Positions 1 through 9,122 of a stretch of DNA of 64,000 nucleotides are shown here, piece by piece. Source of the stretch: Planctomyces sp. SH-PL62 (GTDB lineage: Bacteria > Planctomycetota > Planctomycetia > Isosphaerales > Isosphaeraceae); NCBI RefSeq assembly GCF_001610895.1, contig NZ_CP011273.1, forward strand, positions 5,022,001-5,086,000, read 5' to 3'. The stretch's first letter is position 1; every line of letters begins with the position of its first letter. A model generated the notes under the pieces. The model saw only the letters and a list, made by a program, of their open reading frames with translations. It was not told the origin of the DNA and did no database searches. Position numbers and translations under genes: made by a program.

Positions 1-43
1 TGAAGGAACTGGCGTCCACTGAGTCTCGAGCGACGATCGGGAA

Positions 44-382
44 TTATTTCGGGCTGCGCGAGGCCTTCTCGGTCAGGCCGCTGGTGCCGAATCGACGAGC
101 GAGCTCGGCCTCGACGTCGCCCCAGGCCAGGTCGCGGAAGCCGAGCAGGACGGCGGTGTGGAAGACCAGGTCGGCGACCTCCTTCACGAGATGCTCGCGG
201 CCGGCGTCGCCCGGCGCGTCGCTGGCCTCGACGACCTCGGCGGCCTCCTCGATGATCTTCGCACTGATGGCCGCCGCGCCCCCCTTCATGAGGTTGGCGA
301 CGTACGACGGCTTCCCCTCGGTCTGGGCCTTGCGCTCGGCGATCACCTTCATCAGCGCGTCCATGATCGATGCTTCCGCCAT
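44..382 (-). CDS. hisE: Phosphoribosyl-ATP pyrophosphatase HisE
   Basis: This 112-residue protein should hydrolyse phosphoribosyl-ATP to phosphoribosyl-AMP and pyrophosphate, the second step of histidine synthesis, in the cytoplasm. The all-alpha MazG-like fold is recognisable: KVIAERKA near the start, KIIEEAAEVVEA around residues 42-53 with the acidic metal-binding residues, and EVADLVFHTAVLL near residues 68-80. It is a free-standing HisE rather than a HisIE fusion, of normal length. The ATG start is set by a strong GAGGAGGAG ribosome site just upstream. No other his gene lies in the window. The N-terminus and motif order fit the family well, so confidence is high. Confidence 0.9.
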   Translation of the reverse strand: MAEASIMDALMKVIAERKAQTEGKPSYVANLMKGGAAAISAKIIEEAAEVVEASDAPGDAGREHLVKEVADLVFHTAVLLGFRDLAWGDVEAELARRFGTSGLTEKASRSPK

Positions 383-461
383 GACGACTCCTCCTCAAGA
401 CTGAAGCCCCCGACCGGGGATTCGCGTCGAACCTCGCCCGTCAGGGAGCTGAGCGGCCCCA

Positions 462-491
462 AGGATACCATCGCCGATCGCGTCTCGGCAA
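462..491 (-). promoter_or_regulatory. Candidate sigma70-like promoter of hisE
   Basis: On the minus strand TTGCCG (486-491) and TATCCT (462-467) are separated by 18 bases and point at hisE about 80 bases downstream. The match is by eye only. The rest of the 354-base gap up to 736 shows no convincing gene. Confidence 0.4.
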
Positions 492-736
492 TGGTCTCTC
501 CATCCGGTTCCAATTCCCCATAAACGACTTACGACGAGATCGAAGCCGCCGCCGACTGGTCGCGATGAAGTTTCGCGGCCGGCTATCGCCCCAGCGAGGC
601 GGCACTGCGTCGAGAAACCGGGCGATGCGCCGGCGAACCGTTGGAGGCGGACCGTCCAGGCCGTAAACTTGCAGCCGGTCCGTGTGATCGATCGACGAAG
701 GACCGGCCCCGGCCTGCAGTACAAAGGCGAGCGCGC

Positions 737-982
737 ATGCACGACGAAGATCAGATTCCGATCTGGCTTTTCATCGGCGGGATCCTGGTGGTCTACGGGA
801 TCCTGATCCTGGGAGCCGGTTTGTACGCCCTGGCCTTCCCCCCCCCGCCCGAGGCCCGAGTCGCACTTTTCCACCTGCACGCCGACGTCTGGTGGGGGAT
901 CATCATGACGGCCATCGGCCTCATTTACTGCGTGCGTTTCCGTCCGAGGCACCACAAGCCGGAAGCCTCGCATCCGGCCTGA
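737..982 (+). CDS. Small two-helix membrane protein of unknown function
   Basis: An 81-residue protein starting at the ATG in MHDEDQIPIWLF. It has two hydrophobic stretches, about residues 8-33 and 51-65, joined by a short proline-rich loop (PPPPEAR) and ends in a basic His/Arg-rich tail, so it is probably an inner-membrane hairpin. I do not recognise the family. It stands alone between hisE (opposite strand) and the flippase. An upstream in-frame ATG at 641 would add 32 residues of unconvincing arginine-rich sequence, so the later start is preferred. Confidence 0.6.
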   Translation: MHDEDQIPIWLFIGGILVVYGILILGAGLYALAFPPPPEARVALFHLHADVWWGIIMTAIGLIYCVRFRPRHHKPEASHPA

Positions 983-1015
983 CGCCGATTCGGCGGCCGT
1001 GATGGTGAAACCGAA

Positions 1016-1044
1016 TTGACAGTATGAGGGCCCACTCCTACGAT
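1016..1044 (+). promoter_or_regulatory. Sigma70-like promoter upstream of flippase gene
   Basis: A perfect TTGACA (1016-1021), a 17-base spacer and TACGAT (1039-1044) lie in the otherwise empty gap 983-1332. Transcription starting near 1051 would give a leader of about 280 bases before the flippase start. Nothing else is recognisable in that leader. Confidence 0.5.
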
Positions 1045-1332
1045 GCGCGAGCTTTGGGGCGACGGGTCCGCGCGAAATCTTCGACGTCGACCTGCGCCTC
1101 GAGTGCCCGATTTTCGATTCGTCATGGCAGCCCTTCGACCCGCTTCGCGATGCGAAGAAGACGAAGGTGACGAAAATCGAGCCTGAGCACGGATCGCGGG
1201 GCGGCGGCATGGCGAACCCAGCTAAGGTGGGGAAACCTGAAAAGCCGATAAGTCCTGGCAATCTGAGTGCGGGCTGCTAAGGCTCGCAAGGAAGCGAGCT
1301 GTGCTCGAGCCTTCAAGGAAGTTCCTTCTCGA

Positions 1333-2907
1333 ATGGCAAGCCCGACCCTCAGCCAGCGAAGGCGGCCCTTGACGCCGCTGAAGCGTCCTTTGCGATCGCG
1401 TCCGCCGCTGCCGGCGGAGGTGACGTGTCCCCGCGCCCGCGGGCGGCGGATCGCTTCGAACGTCGCCTACTTGAGTCTGGCCGAGCTGTTCTGCCGGGCC
1501 TGCTCGGTGTTCGTGACGCTCGCCCTGATGAAGCGACTGGGGGGGAGCGGTTACGGCCGGGTGGAGTTCGCGTTCAGCGTGGTCTTCTGGCTCGTCCTCC
1601 TGGTGCGGGACAGCAGCGACGTGATGGTGGCGCGGGAACTCTCGCGACATCCTCGGCTGATCCGGCCGCTCGTCGATCACGTCCTGGCGTTCAAGACGTT
1701 CCTGGCGGTGACGCTCTTCTCCGTTTTGACGCTGGTCGGCTGGTTCACGCTCAAGGACCGCTCGGACTGGTCGATCCTGACGCTGTACGGCCTGATGCTG
1801 TTCACGACGGCGATCGGGCTGGACTTCGTCTATCGGGGTACGGAGCGGATGGGCCTGCTGGCCGTTTCGCTCTGCCTGCGGACGATCTTCTACGGGGCGG
1901 GCGTCCTCGCGTTCGTCGGCGACGCTTCCCGGATCACCTGGGTGCCGATCTTCCTGACGGTCGGCGAGGCGGGCGGGATCGGCCTGATCTGGCTGAGTTA
2001 CCTCCGCACGTACCGCATGCCCCGGCCCCGCTTCAGCTTCCGGTTCATCAGCATCCTGGTCCAGCGGGGGAAGATCGTCTGCGCGATCCAGCTCTCGCAG
2101 GCGTTGATCATCGCCGCCGACGTGCTGGTGGTGGGGATGATGAGCCTGAGCACCTGGGGGGACGTCGGACGGTACGGGGCCCAGTACCGCATGGTGACGA
2201 TCATCCTGACCTTCGGGATGATCGTGCAGCACGCGACCTTCCCGACGCTCGCCCGCCTCTGGCGGCACCATCCGGACGCCGGCCGCGACGCCCTGGACTC
2301 GCTGGTCGAGGCCCTGATGACCACCCTGACGCCGCTGGCGGTGGGGGTCACGCTGCTGGCCGAGCCGCTGGTCGGGCTGCTCGGGTCGTCGGACTACGAC
2401 GGCGCGGGGCTGCTCCTGGCGGTCGGGATCTGGCGGGCCCCGCTTTTGAACGTGGCCTTCTGCTACCAGACGACGCTGATCGCGCTCAATCGGGAGACGG
2501 TCGGCGTCGGCTCGTTGATCGTGGCCGCCATCGGGATCGGCCCGCTGGTCTATCTGATGCGGACCCAGTTCGGGCTCGTCGGCGCGACCGCCGCCGTGCT
2601 GATCGTCGCCCTGGCGCTGGTGATCGCCGGCTTCCACAGCCTGGCCCGCGAGGGGCGGCAGCCGGCCTGGCATCATCACCTGGGGCGGCCCCTGTTCGCC
2701 TCGCTGGCCATGGCCCCCGTCTGCCTTTTCCTGGTCCAGTGGCACGTCGTGCTGGCGGTGTTCGGCGGGGCCGCGACCTATCTGCTGGTGTTGCTGGCGA
2801 CCGGGGGCCTGGATCGGACCCGGCACTGGCGCGCCGCCTTCCACCCGATTGAATCGCCCGCCCCCTCGCCGGCGCGGGCCGAGGTCTCGCCCGGTTCCAA
2901 GATGTGA
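1333..2907 (+). CDS. Polysaccharide biosynthesis flippase (Wzx/RfbX-like, MATE superfamily)
   Basis: A 524-residue polytopic membrane protein with about a dozen hydrophobic helices. The first part shows the polysaccharide-flippase pattern: a helix with AYLSLAELFCRACSVFVT, then GGSGYGRVEFAFSVVFWLVLL, followed by paired helices. It should flip lipid-linked oligosaccharide across the inner membrane. The ATG at 1333 has an AAGGAAG site 11 bases upstream; a GTG at 1267 would add 22 poorly hydrophobic residues and is less likely. A GT4 glycosyltransferase follows 38 bases after its stop, so the two probably form a surface-polysaccharide operon. The exact substrate cannot be told. Confidence 0.8.
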   Translation: MASPTLSQRRRPLTPLKRPLRSRPPLPAEVTCPRARGRRIASNVAYLSLAELFCRACSVFVTLALMKRLGGSGYGRVEFAFSVVFWLVLLVRDSSDVMVARELSRHPRLIRPLVDHVLAFKTFLAVTLFSVLTLVGWFTLKDRSDWSILTLYGLMLFTTAIGLDFVYRGTERMGLLAVSLCLRTIFYGAGVLAFVGDASRITWVPIFLTVGEAGGIGLIWLSYLRTYRMPRPRFSFRFISILVQRGKIVCAIQLSQALIIAADVLVVGMMSLSTWGDVGRYGAQYRMVTIILTFGMIVQHATFPTLARLWRHHPDAGRDALDSLVEALMTTLTPLAVGVTLLAEPLVGLLGSSDYDGAGLLLAVGIWRAPLLNVAFCYQTTLIALNRETVGVGSLIVAAIGIGPLVYLMRTQFGLVGATAAVLIVALALVIAGFHSLAREGRQPAWHHHLGRPLFASLAMAPVCLFLVQWHVVLAVFGGAATYLLVLLATGGLDRTRHWRAAFHPIESPAPSPARAEVSPGSKM

Positions 2908-2945
2908 CGCTCGCGCCCGCGAGTCAGCGACAGGAGGTCGCCCCT

Positions 2946-4274
2946 TTGAAATTCTGCATGATCACCACCTTCTTCGGGCCGCACAGCTTCGGCGGCGACG
3001 CCGCCTACGTCGACCGGCTCTGCCAGGCGCTTTGCCGACGCGGCCATGAGGTCCACGTCTTCTACTGCGTGGACGCCTTCAATGCGGTCCGAGGCGATCA
3101 CCCCCTCCGATCGTACACCCCCACGCCCGGCCTGCATCTCCACCCGCTGGAGAGCGGCTACGGGACGTTGTCGCCGCTGGCGACCCAGGCGACCGGGCTC
3201 CCCCTGTTCAAGTCGAAGGCGCTCCGCGAGGTGCTCGACGCCGACGACCTCGACGTGGTCCATTTCCATAACATCTCGCTCGTCGGCGGCCCCGGCGTGC
3301 TCGGCCTGGGCGCCAACACCCGCGCGGTGCGGATCATGACGGCGCATGAGCACTGGCTCATCTGCCCGATGCACCTGCTCTGGAAGTACGACCGCAAGCC
3401 CTGCGACGGCGCGAGCTGCCTCCGGTGCACCGTGGCGGGGGGCCGCCCGCCCCAGGCCTGGCGGTACACGAACGCGATCCCCAAGGCCCTCGGCCACCTC
3501 GACGCCCTGCTCTTCCCGAGCGCCCACGCGCTGGAGGAACACCGGAGTCGAGGCGTGGACCGCTGGGCCCCGCTCGTCCACCTCCCGTACTTCCTCCCCG
3601 ACGACTGGTCGCAGGGGATCGAGGACGAGGAACCGACGCCCACGGAGCGCCCGTACCTGGCCGCCGCCGGCCGCCTGGTCGCGATGAAGGGCTTTCAGCG
3701 ACTGATCCCGCTGATGCGGAACCTCCCCGAGGCCGACCTGCGGATCGCGGGGACCGGCCCTTACGAGGCCAGCCTCCGGAAGCTGGCCGAGGGGCTGCCG
3801 AACGTCCATTTCGAGGGGCTGCTGGGAGGCCAGGGACTCGCCCGGCTGTTCCGGGGCTCGCGGGCCGTGGTGGTCCCTTCGCTCTTCCCGGAGACCTTCG
3901 GCTACGTCGTGCTCGAAGCCTTCGCGACCGGCACGCCTGTGATCGTCCACGAAGGGGGAGGCGCGATCCTCGAGACGGGCGTCGCCAGCGGCGGCGGACT
4001 CGGCTACCGGACCGACACCGAGCTACTCACGGCCATGCGGCGGATGGTCCACGACGAGGACCTCCGCTCCGGGCTGGCCGCCCAGGGCTTTTCGCAGCGG
4101 ATCGGCCCGTGGTCCGAGACCGAGCACGTCCACCGCTACCTGGAGCTGATCGCCGGCCGTCGGGCCGCCCGCGACTCCGGCGTGAAGACCCGCCTCGACC
4201 CCGCGGCCGGCTCGCTCGCCGCCCGCCACGCCACCCGGGCGACGTCCAGCTCGCCGGCGACGAAGGCCCGCTGA
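2946..4274 (+). CDS. Glycosyltransferase family 4 (GT-B fold)
   Basis: Transfers a sugar from a nucleotide donor to a growing glycan or lipid carrier, in the cytoplasm or at the membrane. The N-terminal Rossmann half starts FCMITTFFGPHSFGGDAAYV with the glycine-rich loop; the C-terminal half has PYLAAAGRLVAMKGFQRLI and the donor-binding PSLFPETFGYVVLEAFATG (the E-x7-E pattern). A Cys cluster, residues about 139-160 (CPMHLLW and CDGASCLRC), resembles a small metal-binding insert seen in some GT4 enzymes. The TTG start at 2946 is preferred to the ATG frame start at 2904 because AGGAGG sits 8 bases upstream and the sequence KFCMITTF is the expected N-terminus. It follows the flippase closely. 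Confidence 0.85.
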   Translation: MKFCMITTFFGPHSFGGDAAYVDRLCQALCRRGHEVHVFYCVDAFNAVRGDHPLRSYTPTPGLHLHPLESGYGTLSPLATQATGLPLFKSKALREVLDADDLDVVHFHNISLVGGPGVLGLGANTRAVRIMTAHEHWLICPMHLLWKYDRKPCDGASCLRCTVAGGRPPQAWRYTNAIPKALGHLDALLFPSAHALEEHRSRGVDRWAPLVHLPYFLPDDWSQGIEDEEPTPTERPYLAAAGRLVAMKGFQRLIPLMRNLPEADLRIAGTGPYEASLRKLAEGLPNVHFEGLLGGQGLARLFRGSRAVVVPSLFPETFGYVVLEAFATGTPVIVHEGGGAILETGVASGGGLGYRTDTELLTAMRRMVHDEDLRSGLAAQGFSQRIGPWSETEHVHRYLELIAGRRAARDSGVKTRLDPAAGSLAARHATRATSSSPATKAR

Positions 4275-4289
4275 ATCGGGCCTGACCGT

Positions 4290-4311
4290 CCGGGCTCGAT
4301 CGCGAGCCCGG
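4290..4311. terminator. Hairpin between convergent genes
   Basis: CCGGGCTCG (4290-4298) and CGAGCCCGG (4303-4311) form a perfect 9-bp stem with an ATCG loop, in the 65-base gap between the convergent GT4 and phosphatase genes. No T-run follows on either strand, so termination is likely but not shown. Confidence 0.5.
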
Positions 4312-4339
4312 TTCGGTCGTTCGATCGGCCCTTTCGGAC

Positions 4340-5704
4340 TCAGCGACGCTCCGGGGGCGCCTCGACGTTCGCGGCGGCTTGCGGGGCCGACGCTCCGAGC
4401 CGTTTGAGGAGCTGCTCAAGAGGGTCGGGAGTGCCGACGGCGTTCTCTCGAAGCAGGAGCGCCGTGGGGTCCTCGGCCGCCCGTTCGGGGGCGAGGCGGG
4501 GGAGCATGCGGTTGTAGAGCAAGGTCACGGAAGACTTGGGACGCGAACCGCGGTGCTGCTCGATCTCTCGGATCGCATCGGCCAGGGGCCAGCCCTGGTT
4601 GGCGAACCGATACATGCCGACCCAGGCCGGCGAGCGGTCCATGCTGGCGTGGCAATGGACCAGGACCGGCCAGTTCTCGGGCTGGTTGGCGAATTCCAGG
4701 GTCTCCGGCACGCACCGGACCCCGGTCGGATCCTCGGGCGGCTGGTTGTACAGCGTGATGCCGTGTTCGCGGGAGAACCGCTGTTCGTCGGGCCAGTGCG
4801 GGCTCCCCTCCGGGGTGAACTCGGGGAACAGATTGATGATCGTCTTGAAGTGATGGCGCTCCTGGGCGATCTTCAGGCCGCGGTACGTCGGCATCGCGCT
4901 GAGGTAGAGCCGTCCCGGGATGATCTCGCGGAGGCGGGCGATCGGGCGTTGATACCAGAAGATCCCGCGGCCGACGAAATCGAGGCCGATCGAGACCGCG
5001 ATCAACGCCACGGCCACCCACATCCCCCGCCGTCCCGGCTGCGCCCGAGGCGCGAGCCTCAGCATGGCGAAGGCCCAGGCGAGCAATCCCCAGACATAGA
5101 CCCAACGGGGCCAGAAGCCGAACGGCTCGCGGTCGATCCAGGGGAGTTGACGGACCACCATCAGGACGAGCGAGACGGCCAGCAGGCCGAGCACCCCGCG
5201 TCGCTTCGCCTCGGACGTCAGCGAGCCGAGCCGCCAGGGACGTCCCGCGACGAGCACGACCGCCGCCAGGGTCAGCGCGCAAACGGCCAGCGTAAGGCGC
5301 TGGGGCTGGGACACGCTCGGGTCGAACATCGTCCGCCAGCCCAGGCCGTGCCATCCGTTGAGGAGCGGGCCCGGAGTCGCGGCGTGCCAGAAGGCTGCGA
5401 GCGAGAGGGCGAGCGCGGCATATCGCAGGCGTCCCCGAGGGTCGCGCAGGCATCCCCAGGCGGCGAGCACCAGGGCCGCCGAGGAGACGTAGACCGCCAC
5501 GCAGTCGATCGTGTCGCCGGCCTCGGCGAAGCGATACGCCGCCGGCGGGTAGGCGCTATACGTCTGGCGGACGACGCGCGGGAACTCCGGGTCGAGCGCC
5601 TTCTCGTAGGCGAGGATGAGCCAGATCGCCGGCGTCACGGCGAGCGCCAGCGCGATCCACGGCCAGAGCCTGCGTCGCGACGGAATGGAGTGGTGATCGG
5701 TCAA
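4340..5704 (-). CDS. Membrane protein with C-terminal tyrosine/dual-specificity phosphatase domain
   Basis: A 454-residue protein made of two parts. Residues about 12-255 hold six or seven hydrophobic helices. The C-terminal part, from IIPGRLYLSAMPTYRGLKI on, is a dual-specificity phosphatase domain with the CX5R signature HCHASMDRS near residue 350, a preceding PVLV strand and an upstream Asp/Pro loop (QPPEDP) that could carry the general acid. It should remove phosphate from a protein or lipid at the inner face of the membrane. The start is TTG with GGGAAGGGG about 10 bases upstream. The membrane/phosphatase fusion is unusual; the substrate is unknown. The N-terminal helices match no family I can name. 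Confidence 0.75.
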   Translation of the reverse strand: MTDHHSIPSRRRLWPWIALALAVTPAIWLILAYEKALDPEFPRVVRQTYSAYPPAAYRFAEAGDTIDCVAVYVSSAALVLAAWGCLRDPRGRLRYAALALSLAAFWHAATPGPLLNGWHGLGWRTMFDPSVSQPQRLTLAVCALTLAAVVLVAGRPWRLGSLTSEAKRRGVLGLLAVSLVLMVVRQLPWIDREPFGFWPRWVYVWGLLAWAFAMLRLAPRAQPGRRGMWVAVALIAVSIGLDFVGRGIFWYQRPIARLREIIPGRLYLSAMPTYRGLKIAQERHHFKTIINLFPEFTPEGSPHWPDEQRFSREHGITLYNQPPEDPTGVRCVPETLEFANQPENWPVLVHCHASMDRSPAWVGMYRFANQGWPLADAIREIEQHRGSRPKSSVTLLYNRMLPRLAPERAAEDPTALLLRENAVGTPDPLEQLLKRLGASAPQAAANVEAPPERR

Positions 5705-5807
5705 AGCTCGTCGCCCCTTCCCTGGACTTCGTCGCCGTGGCCGCGCGCGACGACGCGCGAGGTCGCCCCGAGGACGTGACGCGATGATCCAGATCCGGGC
5801 GATTTCG

Positions 5808-6677
5808 TCAAGCCGCCCGGCGGTCGGCCCCTGCGTCGTCCGCCCTCAGCGCGTGCTCGGCGAACTGCTCGGACTCGACCCGGCCCCGGCCCGTGCGGAC
5901 GCCGAGACGGACCAGGAGCCGCCGCCGCATCTCGCGAATGGGCCTGGCGATCAGGCGATGCGCCCGGATCCACCAGGGCCGCCTCGCCGCCATCTCGCCT
6001 TCGGCGAAGCCGCACTGGTCGGGTCGACAGCGTGACCAGTGCTTCTGGAGATGATATTCGTCGCTCCCCGAGAGGATGGGGAAGATCGGCCGGAGGGGCA
6101 GCCATCGCGGCCAGGAGACGCTGATCTGGAAGTCGAACAGGCAAGGTCGGCCGTGGACGTCGACCAGGACGTTCTCTCGCTTATGGAGATCGACGTAGAC
6201 CATCCGCCGGCCGTGCATGGCCCGGAGCAGCGACTGCAACTCGGGAAAGAATCCATCGTCGACCGGCTCGCGGTCGCCCAGGGGGTGACCTTCGAGGTAG
6301 GCGCGGGCGACCCCGTTGCGCTGGAGGACCCCGTCGATCGAGACCGGCCCGGCGAGTTCCGGGATCCCCGGAAGGTCGGCCAGGCTGCGGAGCATCGTCG
6401 ATTCGCGACGCGCCGTCATCAGACCGATCAACCGCAACGGGACGCCGAAGGCGGAGGCCTTGCGGTGGAGCTTGACCACCCGTCGGACCCCGTCGCCATC
6501 TTCATAAAGGGCGGTGGCCGCCCAGGAGTCGTGCTTGAACAGCTCGACGAGGCGATGTTCGACGCCGCCGACGTCCAGCCGATCCGGCGGGGCGTCGCCG
6601 CCCAGCGCCCTCAGCCATCGGGGCCGCGGCTTCGGTTGGGTGGCGGATCCGCGACGCTCTGGGGTCGTCCTTGACAT
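5808..6677 (-). CDS. Lipopolysaccharide-kinase-like (WaaP/RIO-type) protein
   Basis: A 289-residue kinase-fold protein. VVKLHRK near residue 70 fits the ATP-binding lysine, YVDLHKRENVLVD (about residues 158-170) the catalytic loop with D and N, and CLFDFQIS the metal-binding DFG-like motif, here DFQ. This pattern is typical of Kdo/LPS core kinases and related small sugar kinases. The usual HRD histidine is replaced by tyrosine-valine before the Asp. The start at 6677 has AGGAAG nine bases upstream; longer in-frame starts give non-kinase sequence. Together with the nearby phosphatase and glycosyltransferase this suggests envelope glycolipid modification, which is an inference. Confidence 0.7.
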   Translation of the reverse strand: MSRTTPERRGSATQPKPRPRWLRALGGDAPPDRLDVGGVEHRLVELFKHDSWAATALYEDGDGVRRVVKLHRKASAFGVPLRLIGLMTARRESTMLRSLADLPGIPELAGPVSIDGVLQRNGVARAYLEGHPLGDREPVDDGFFPELQSLLRAMHGRRMVYVDLHKRENVLVDVHGRPCLFDFQISVSWPRWLPLRPIFPILSGSDEYHLQKHWSRCRPDQCGFAEGEMAARRPWWIRAHRLIARPIREMRRRLLVRLGVRTGRGRVESEQFAEHALRADDAGADRRAA

Positions 6678-6857
6678 GCGGGCACACTTCCTGAATTCAT
6701 CGTCCGCGCACACGAATCCACGAGGCACGCACGACTCTTCTTCGGCCTGGGACGCCTGTTCCGTGAGCTTCCGTGCCCGGAACTTCGCGTCGACCGCCTT
6801 CATCCCGCAATTCGACCTTTTCGGCAAGGCCGAGACCGCGAATCCGGCTCGGCGCGC

Positions 6858-6889
6858 AAAAAAACCGCCAGGGAAGGCCCCCGACGGTT
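6858..6889 (-). terminator. Rho-independent terminator of the small lipoprotein gene
   Basis: On the minus strand a stem beginning ACCG and closing CGGT, with further G-C and G-T pairs around a CCTT loop, runs straight into seven T residues (6858-6864 read on the plus strand as A). It sits about 40 bases past the lipoprotein stop and keeps its transcript from reading into the kinase gene. Confidence 0.75.
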
Positions 6890-6926
6890 CATTCGCTTCC
6901 TCATCAGATCGCCCGGAGATCGGCGA

Positions 6927-7145
6927 TCAGGGGGTGGCGGGCGTGGCCGGCGTTTCGGCCGGGGCGACGACCGGCGGGGCCTCGCCCGTGGTCTCGACCT
7001 TCTTCTCTTCGGTGACCGTCGCGGTCCCCTTGGGGGTCTCGACTTCGGTCGTCTTGGTGACGCTGTCGGTCTCGCCGCAGCCGATCGCGATCAGAGAGAC
7101 CGACAGGACGCCGACGGAGGCCAGGGAGGTGAGCAGCTTCTTCAT
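6927..7145 (-). CDS. Small secreted lipoprotein, unknown function
   Basis: A 72-residue protein with a lipoprotein signal: MKKLL, a hydrophobic run and the lipobox IAIGC, so the mature chain starts at the cysteine near residue 23. The rest is a low-complexity stretch rich in Thr, Glu, Val and Pro (TKTTEVETPKGTATVTEEK), probably unstructured and exposed. The ATG has a GAGGAAG ribosome site eight bases upstream. Such short Thr/Pro/Glu-rich lipoproteins are common in planctomycetes; no function can be assigned. A clear terminator follows, so it is a single-gene unit. Confidence 0.7.
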   Translation of the reverse strand: MKKLLTSLASVGVLSVSLIAIGCGETDSVTKTTEVETPKGTATVTEEKKVETTGEAPPVVAPAETPATPATP

Positions 7146-7571
7146 AACAGGATCTTCCTCGATACTCGTCCAACTCAGCAACCCATGACCTCGCGAGAGG
7201 GTCATGACAACGGCCGCCGACTTCAGACGCTAGAATCCGCAATCGGCGCGCCCAAGTCAAAGGATTGACGGGAGAATGTAGGAATTCCTTCGTAGACGAG
7301 CTCGCCCGCCCGCTTCGCCTGTCTGATGGAGCGTGTCGCGTCCTCGCGATTCAAGGTGATGAGCATGCCCATTCCCACCCCCGGGCGATCGAGTCTCCAG
7401 CGTCCATGTCCGGCCCCGGGTTCCCATTTCCCCAGGGACGACGACTGGCGGGGAGAAGACGGCATGATTTAAACTGGAGCCCGCAGAACATGGAACCGGG
7501 TGTGAAGGCGTGGGCGCCCGACCGCCCGTCCCGATCGCCACGGCCCCCCGGTCCCGAGGGTGTTCCGAAAC
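7146..7571. other. Intergenic region without a recognisable gene
   Basis: This 426-base gap separates the divergent lipoprotein and DHH genes. On the minus strand TTGACT (7255-7260) lies 18 bases before ATTCTA, a weak promoter candidate for the lipoprotein. A short minus-strand frame around 7223-7465 loses coding-like codon use towards its end and has no ribosome site, so I do not call it. Confidence 0.5.
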
Positions 7572-8660
7572 ATGACCGGCGACAATGACGAACGAGATCC
7601 CGTCAGCGAATTCGACTCCAAGCGCCGCGTGCGGTCGGACAGGCTGCTGTCGGTCCTGGAGCCGTACGGGCGAGTGGTCGCCGTGTCGCACGTGAATCCG
7701 GATCCGGACTCGCTGGCGAGCATGCTGGGGATCCGCGAGTTGATCCAGAAGTGCCAGCCCGGCAAGCCGGTGATCATGACGGTCGACGGGATCATCGCCA
7801 GGGCCGAGAACCGGGCGATGGTCGACCTGATCCCGATCCCGCTGGTCCCCGTCAAGTCGGTGGCCATCGACCGCGAGACGGCCGTGGTCATGGTCGACAC
7901 CCAGCCGCACACCGGACGCCGGAGCAGCGAGAGCGCCACACCGCACGCGGTGATCGACCATCACGAGACCGGCGGCGATCTCGGCGGCGTCCTCTATCAC
8001 GACATTCGCACCCATATGGGGGCGTCCAGCACGATCGTCACCGGCTACCTGCTGGAGCAAAAGGTCGTCATCTCGCCCCAACTCGCCACGGCGCTCCTCT
8101 ACGGCATCGAGTCGGAGACCACCGGATACCCGCGCGAGGCCTGCTCGCTCGACGACGGCGCGCTGGTTTGGCTGTTCCCGAGAGCCGACAAGGAATTACT
8201 GGCGCGAATCCGCAATCCCAAGCTTCCGCAGAGCCATTTCGCGACCTTCCAGCGAGCCCTCGCGAATGCGTTCCTCTACCGCGACCTGATTTTCACCTGG
8301 TGCGGCGAAGTCTCCCAGCCGGATATCGTCGCCGAGATCGCCGACTTCTTCAGCCGCTTCGATCAGGTGAACTGGGTCCTTTCCGTGGGGCTCTATGAAG
8401 GGGGACTGAAGATCTCCCTCCGGGCCAACGAGTTGGGGCGGCAGGCCGGCGAAATCCTTCGCGACGTGGTCGACGGCCTGGGCAACGCCGGCGGTCATGA
8501 CAAACGGGCCGGCGGCCTCGTCGCCCTCGCCGACGCCAGCCCCCAGACGGTCGACCAGACCCTCACCGAACTGCGCCGCCGCCTCCTCGCCGAACTCGAG
8601 GTCGACGAACACCAAGGGCGTCGGCTCCTGAACGATTTCTCCAGAATCCCCGCCCCCTGA
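7572..8660 (+). CDS. DHH-family phosphoesterase (NrnA-like nanoRNase/pAp phosphatase)
   Basis: A 362-residue protein with the ordered DHH motifs: VSHVNPDPDSLAS near residue 41 (metal ligands), VMVDTQ near residue 108, DHHETGG near residue 128, and the C-terminal DHHA1 substrate-binding motif NAGGHDKRAGG near residue 306. The family degrades very short RNAs or dephosphorylates pAp with Mn2+. An N-terminal extension of about 35 residues precedes the first motif. ATG 7572 is preferred because the GAGGG site is placed for it; a GTG at 7560 would overlap that site. A role in pAp removal would fit the PAPS-making genes at 18 kb, but this is a guess. Confidence 0.8.
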   Translation: MTGDNDERDPVSEFDSKRRVRSDRLLSVLEPYGRVVAVSHVNPDPDSLASMLGIRELIQKCQPGKPVIMTVDGIIARAENRAMVDLIPIPLVPVKSVAIDRETAVVMVDTQPHTGRRSSESATPHAVIDHHETGGDLGGVLYHDIRTHMGASSTIVTGYLLEQKVVISPQLATALLYGIESETTGYPREACSLDDGALVWLFPRADKELLARIRNPKLPQSHFATFQRALANAFLYRDLIFTWCGEVSQPDIVAEIADFFSRFDQVNWVLSVGLYEGGLKISLRANELGRQAGEILRDVVDGLGNAGGHDKRAGGLVALADASPQTVDQTLTELRRRLLAELEVDEHQGRRLLNDFSRIPAP

Positions 8661-9122
8661 ACCTCCCCCACCGCGACGCCGACGACCCATCCACGCTGGC
8701 ACGCGCATTCAAGCCACCGGACCATGTTCTCGGTTCGCTTGTACCCTTGACCCGGTTATACTCTGGCCAGGGGTGGCTTTTCTTCGGAGATCGCCGGGAA
8801 GCCGTGATACGCCGCAGATCCCCCTCCTTCCCTGAAATCGTGCATTCGGCAAGAAAAATCTGGAAGTTCTGACCGCAGAAATCGAACAGTATTAGCGCTG
8901 CCCGCGTCGAAGCCTCAAGTATTTCCGGCGTTGATCATCACGATGAGGACGCAGGCCGGCCGAGAGCCGCCGCCCCGTCCAAGTCCCTGTTTTCGGTCGC
9001 CACGGGAGAGGTCGACCGACCGACCGGCACCTGACCGTAGAGCCCGTTACGCTCGGATTGCTTGATCTTGGAAGGCGGACGACCTCTTTCCTTCATCATG
9101 ACCGCGATGGAGTCGGCCTGAG
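8661..9122. other. Long leader/intergenic region with one promoter candidate
   Basis: No gene is visible in this 462-base stretch. TTCGCT (8734-8739), a 17-base spacer and TATACT (8757-8762) form a possible promoter for the DUF1559 gene, which would leave a leader of about 350 bases. I saw no conserved RNA motif in that leader. Confidence 0.4.

Noticed and set aside
395-1261. Minus-strand frame over the gap and small membrane gene
   Set aside because: Low-complexity arginine/glycine sequence with no ribosome site; the plus-strand membrane gene explains the region better.
7223-7465. Minus-strand 80-codon frame between lipoprotein and DHH genes
   Set aside because: Codon use decays towards its end and no start site is supported.
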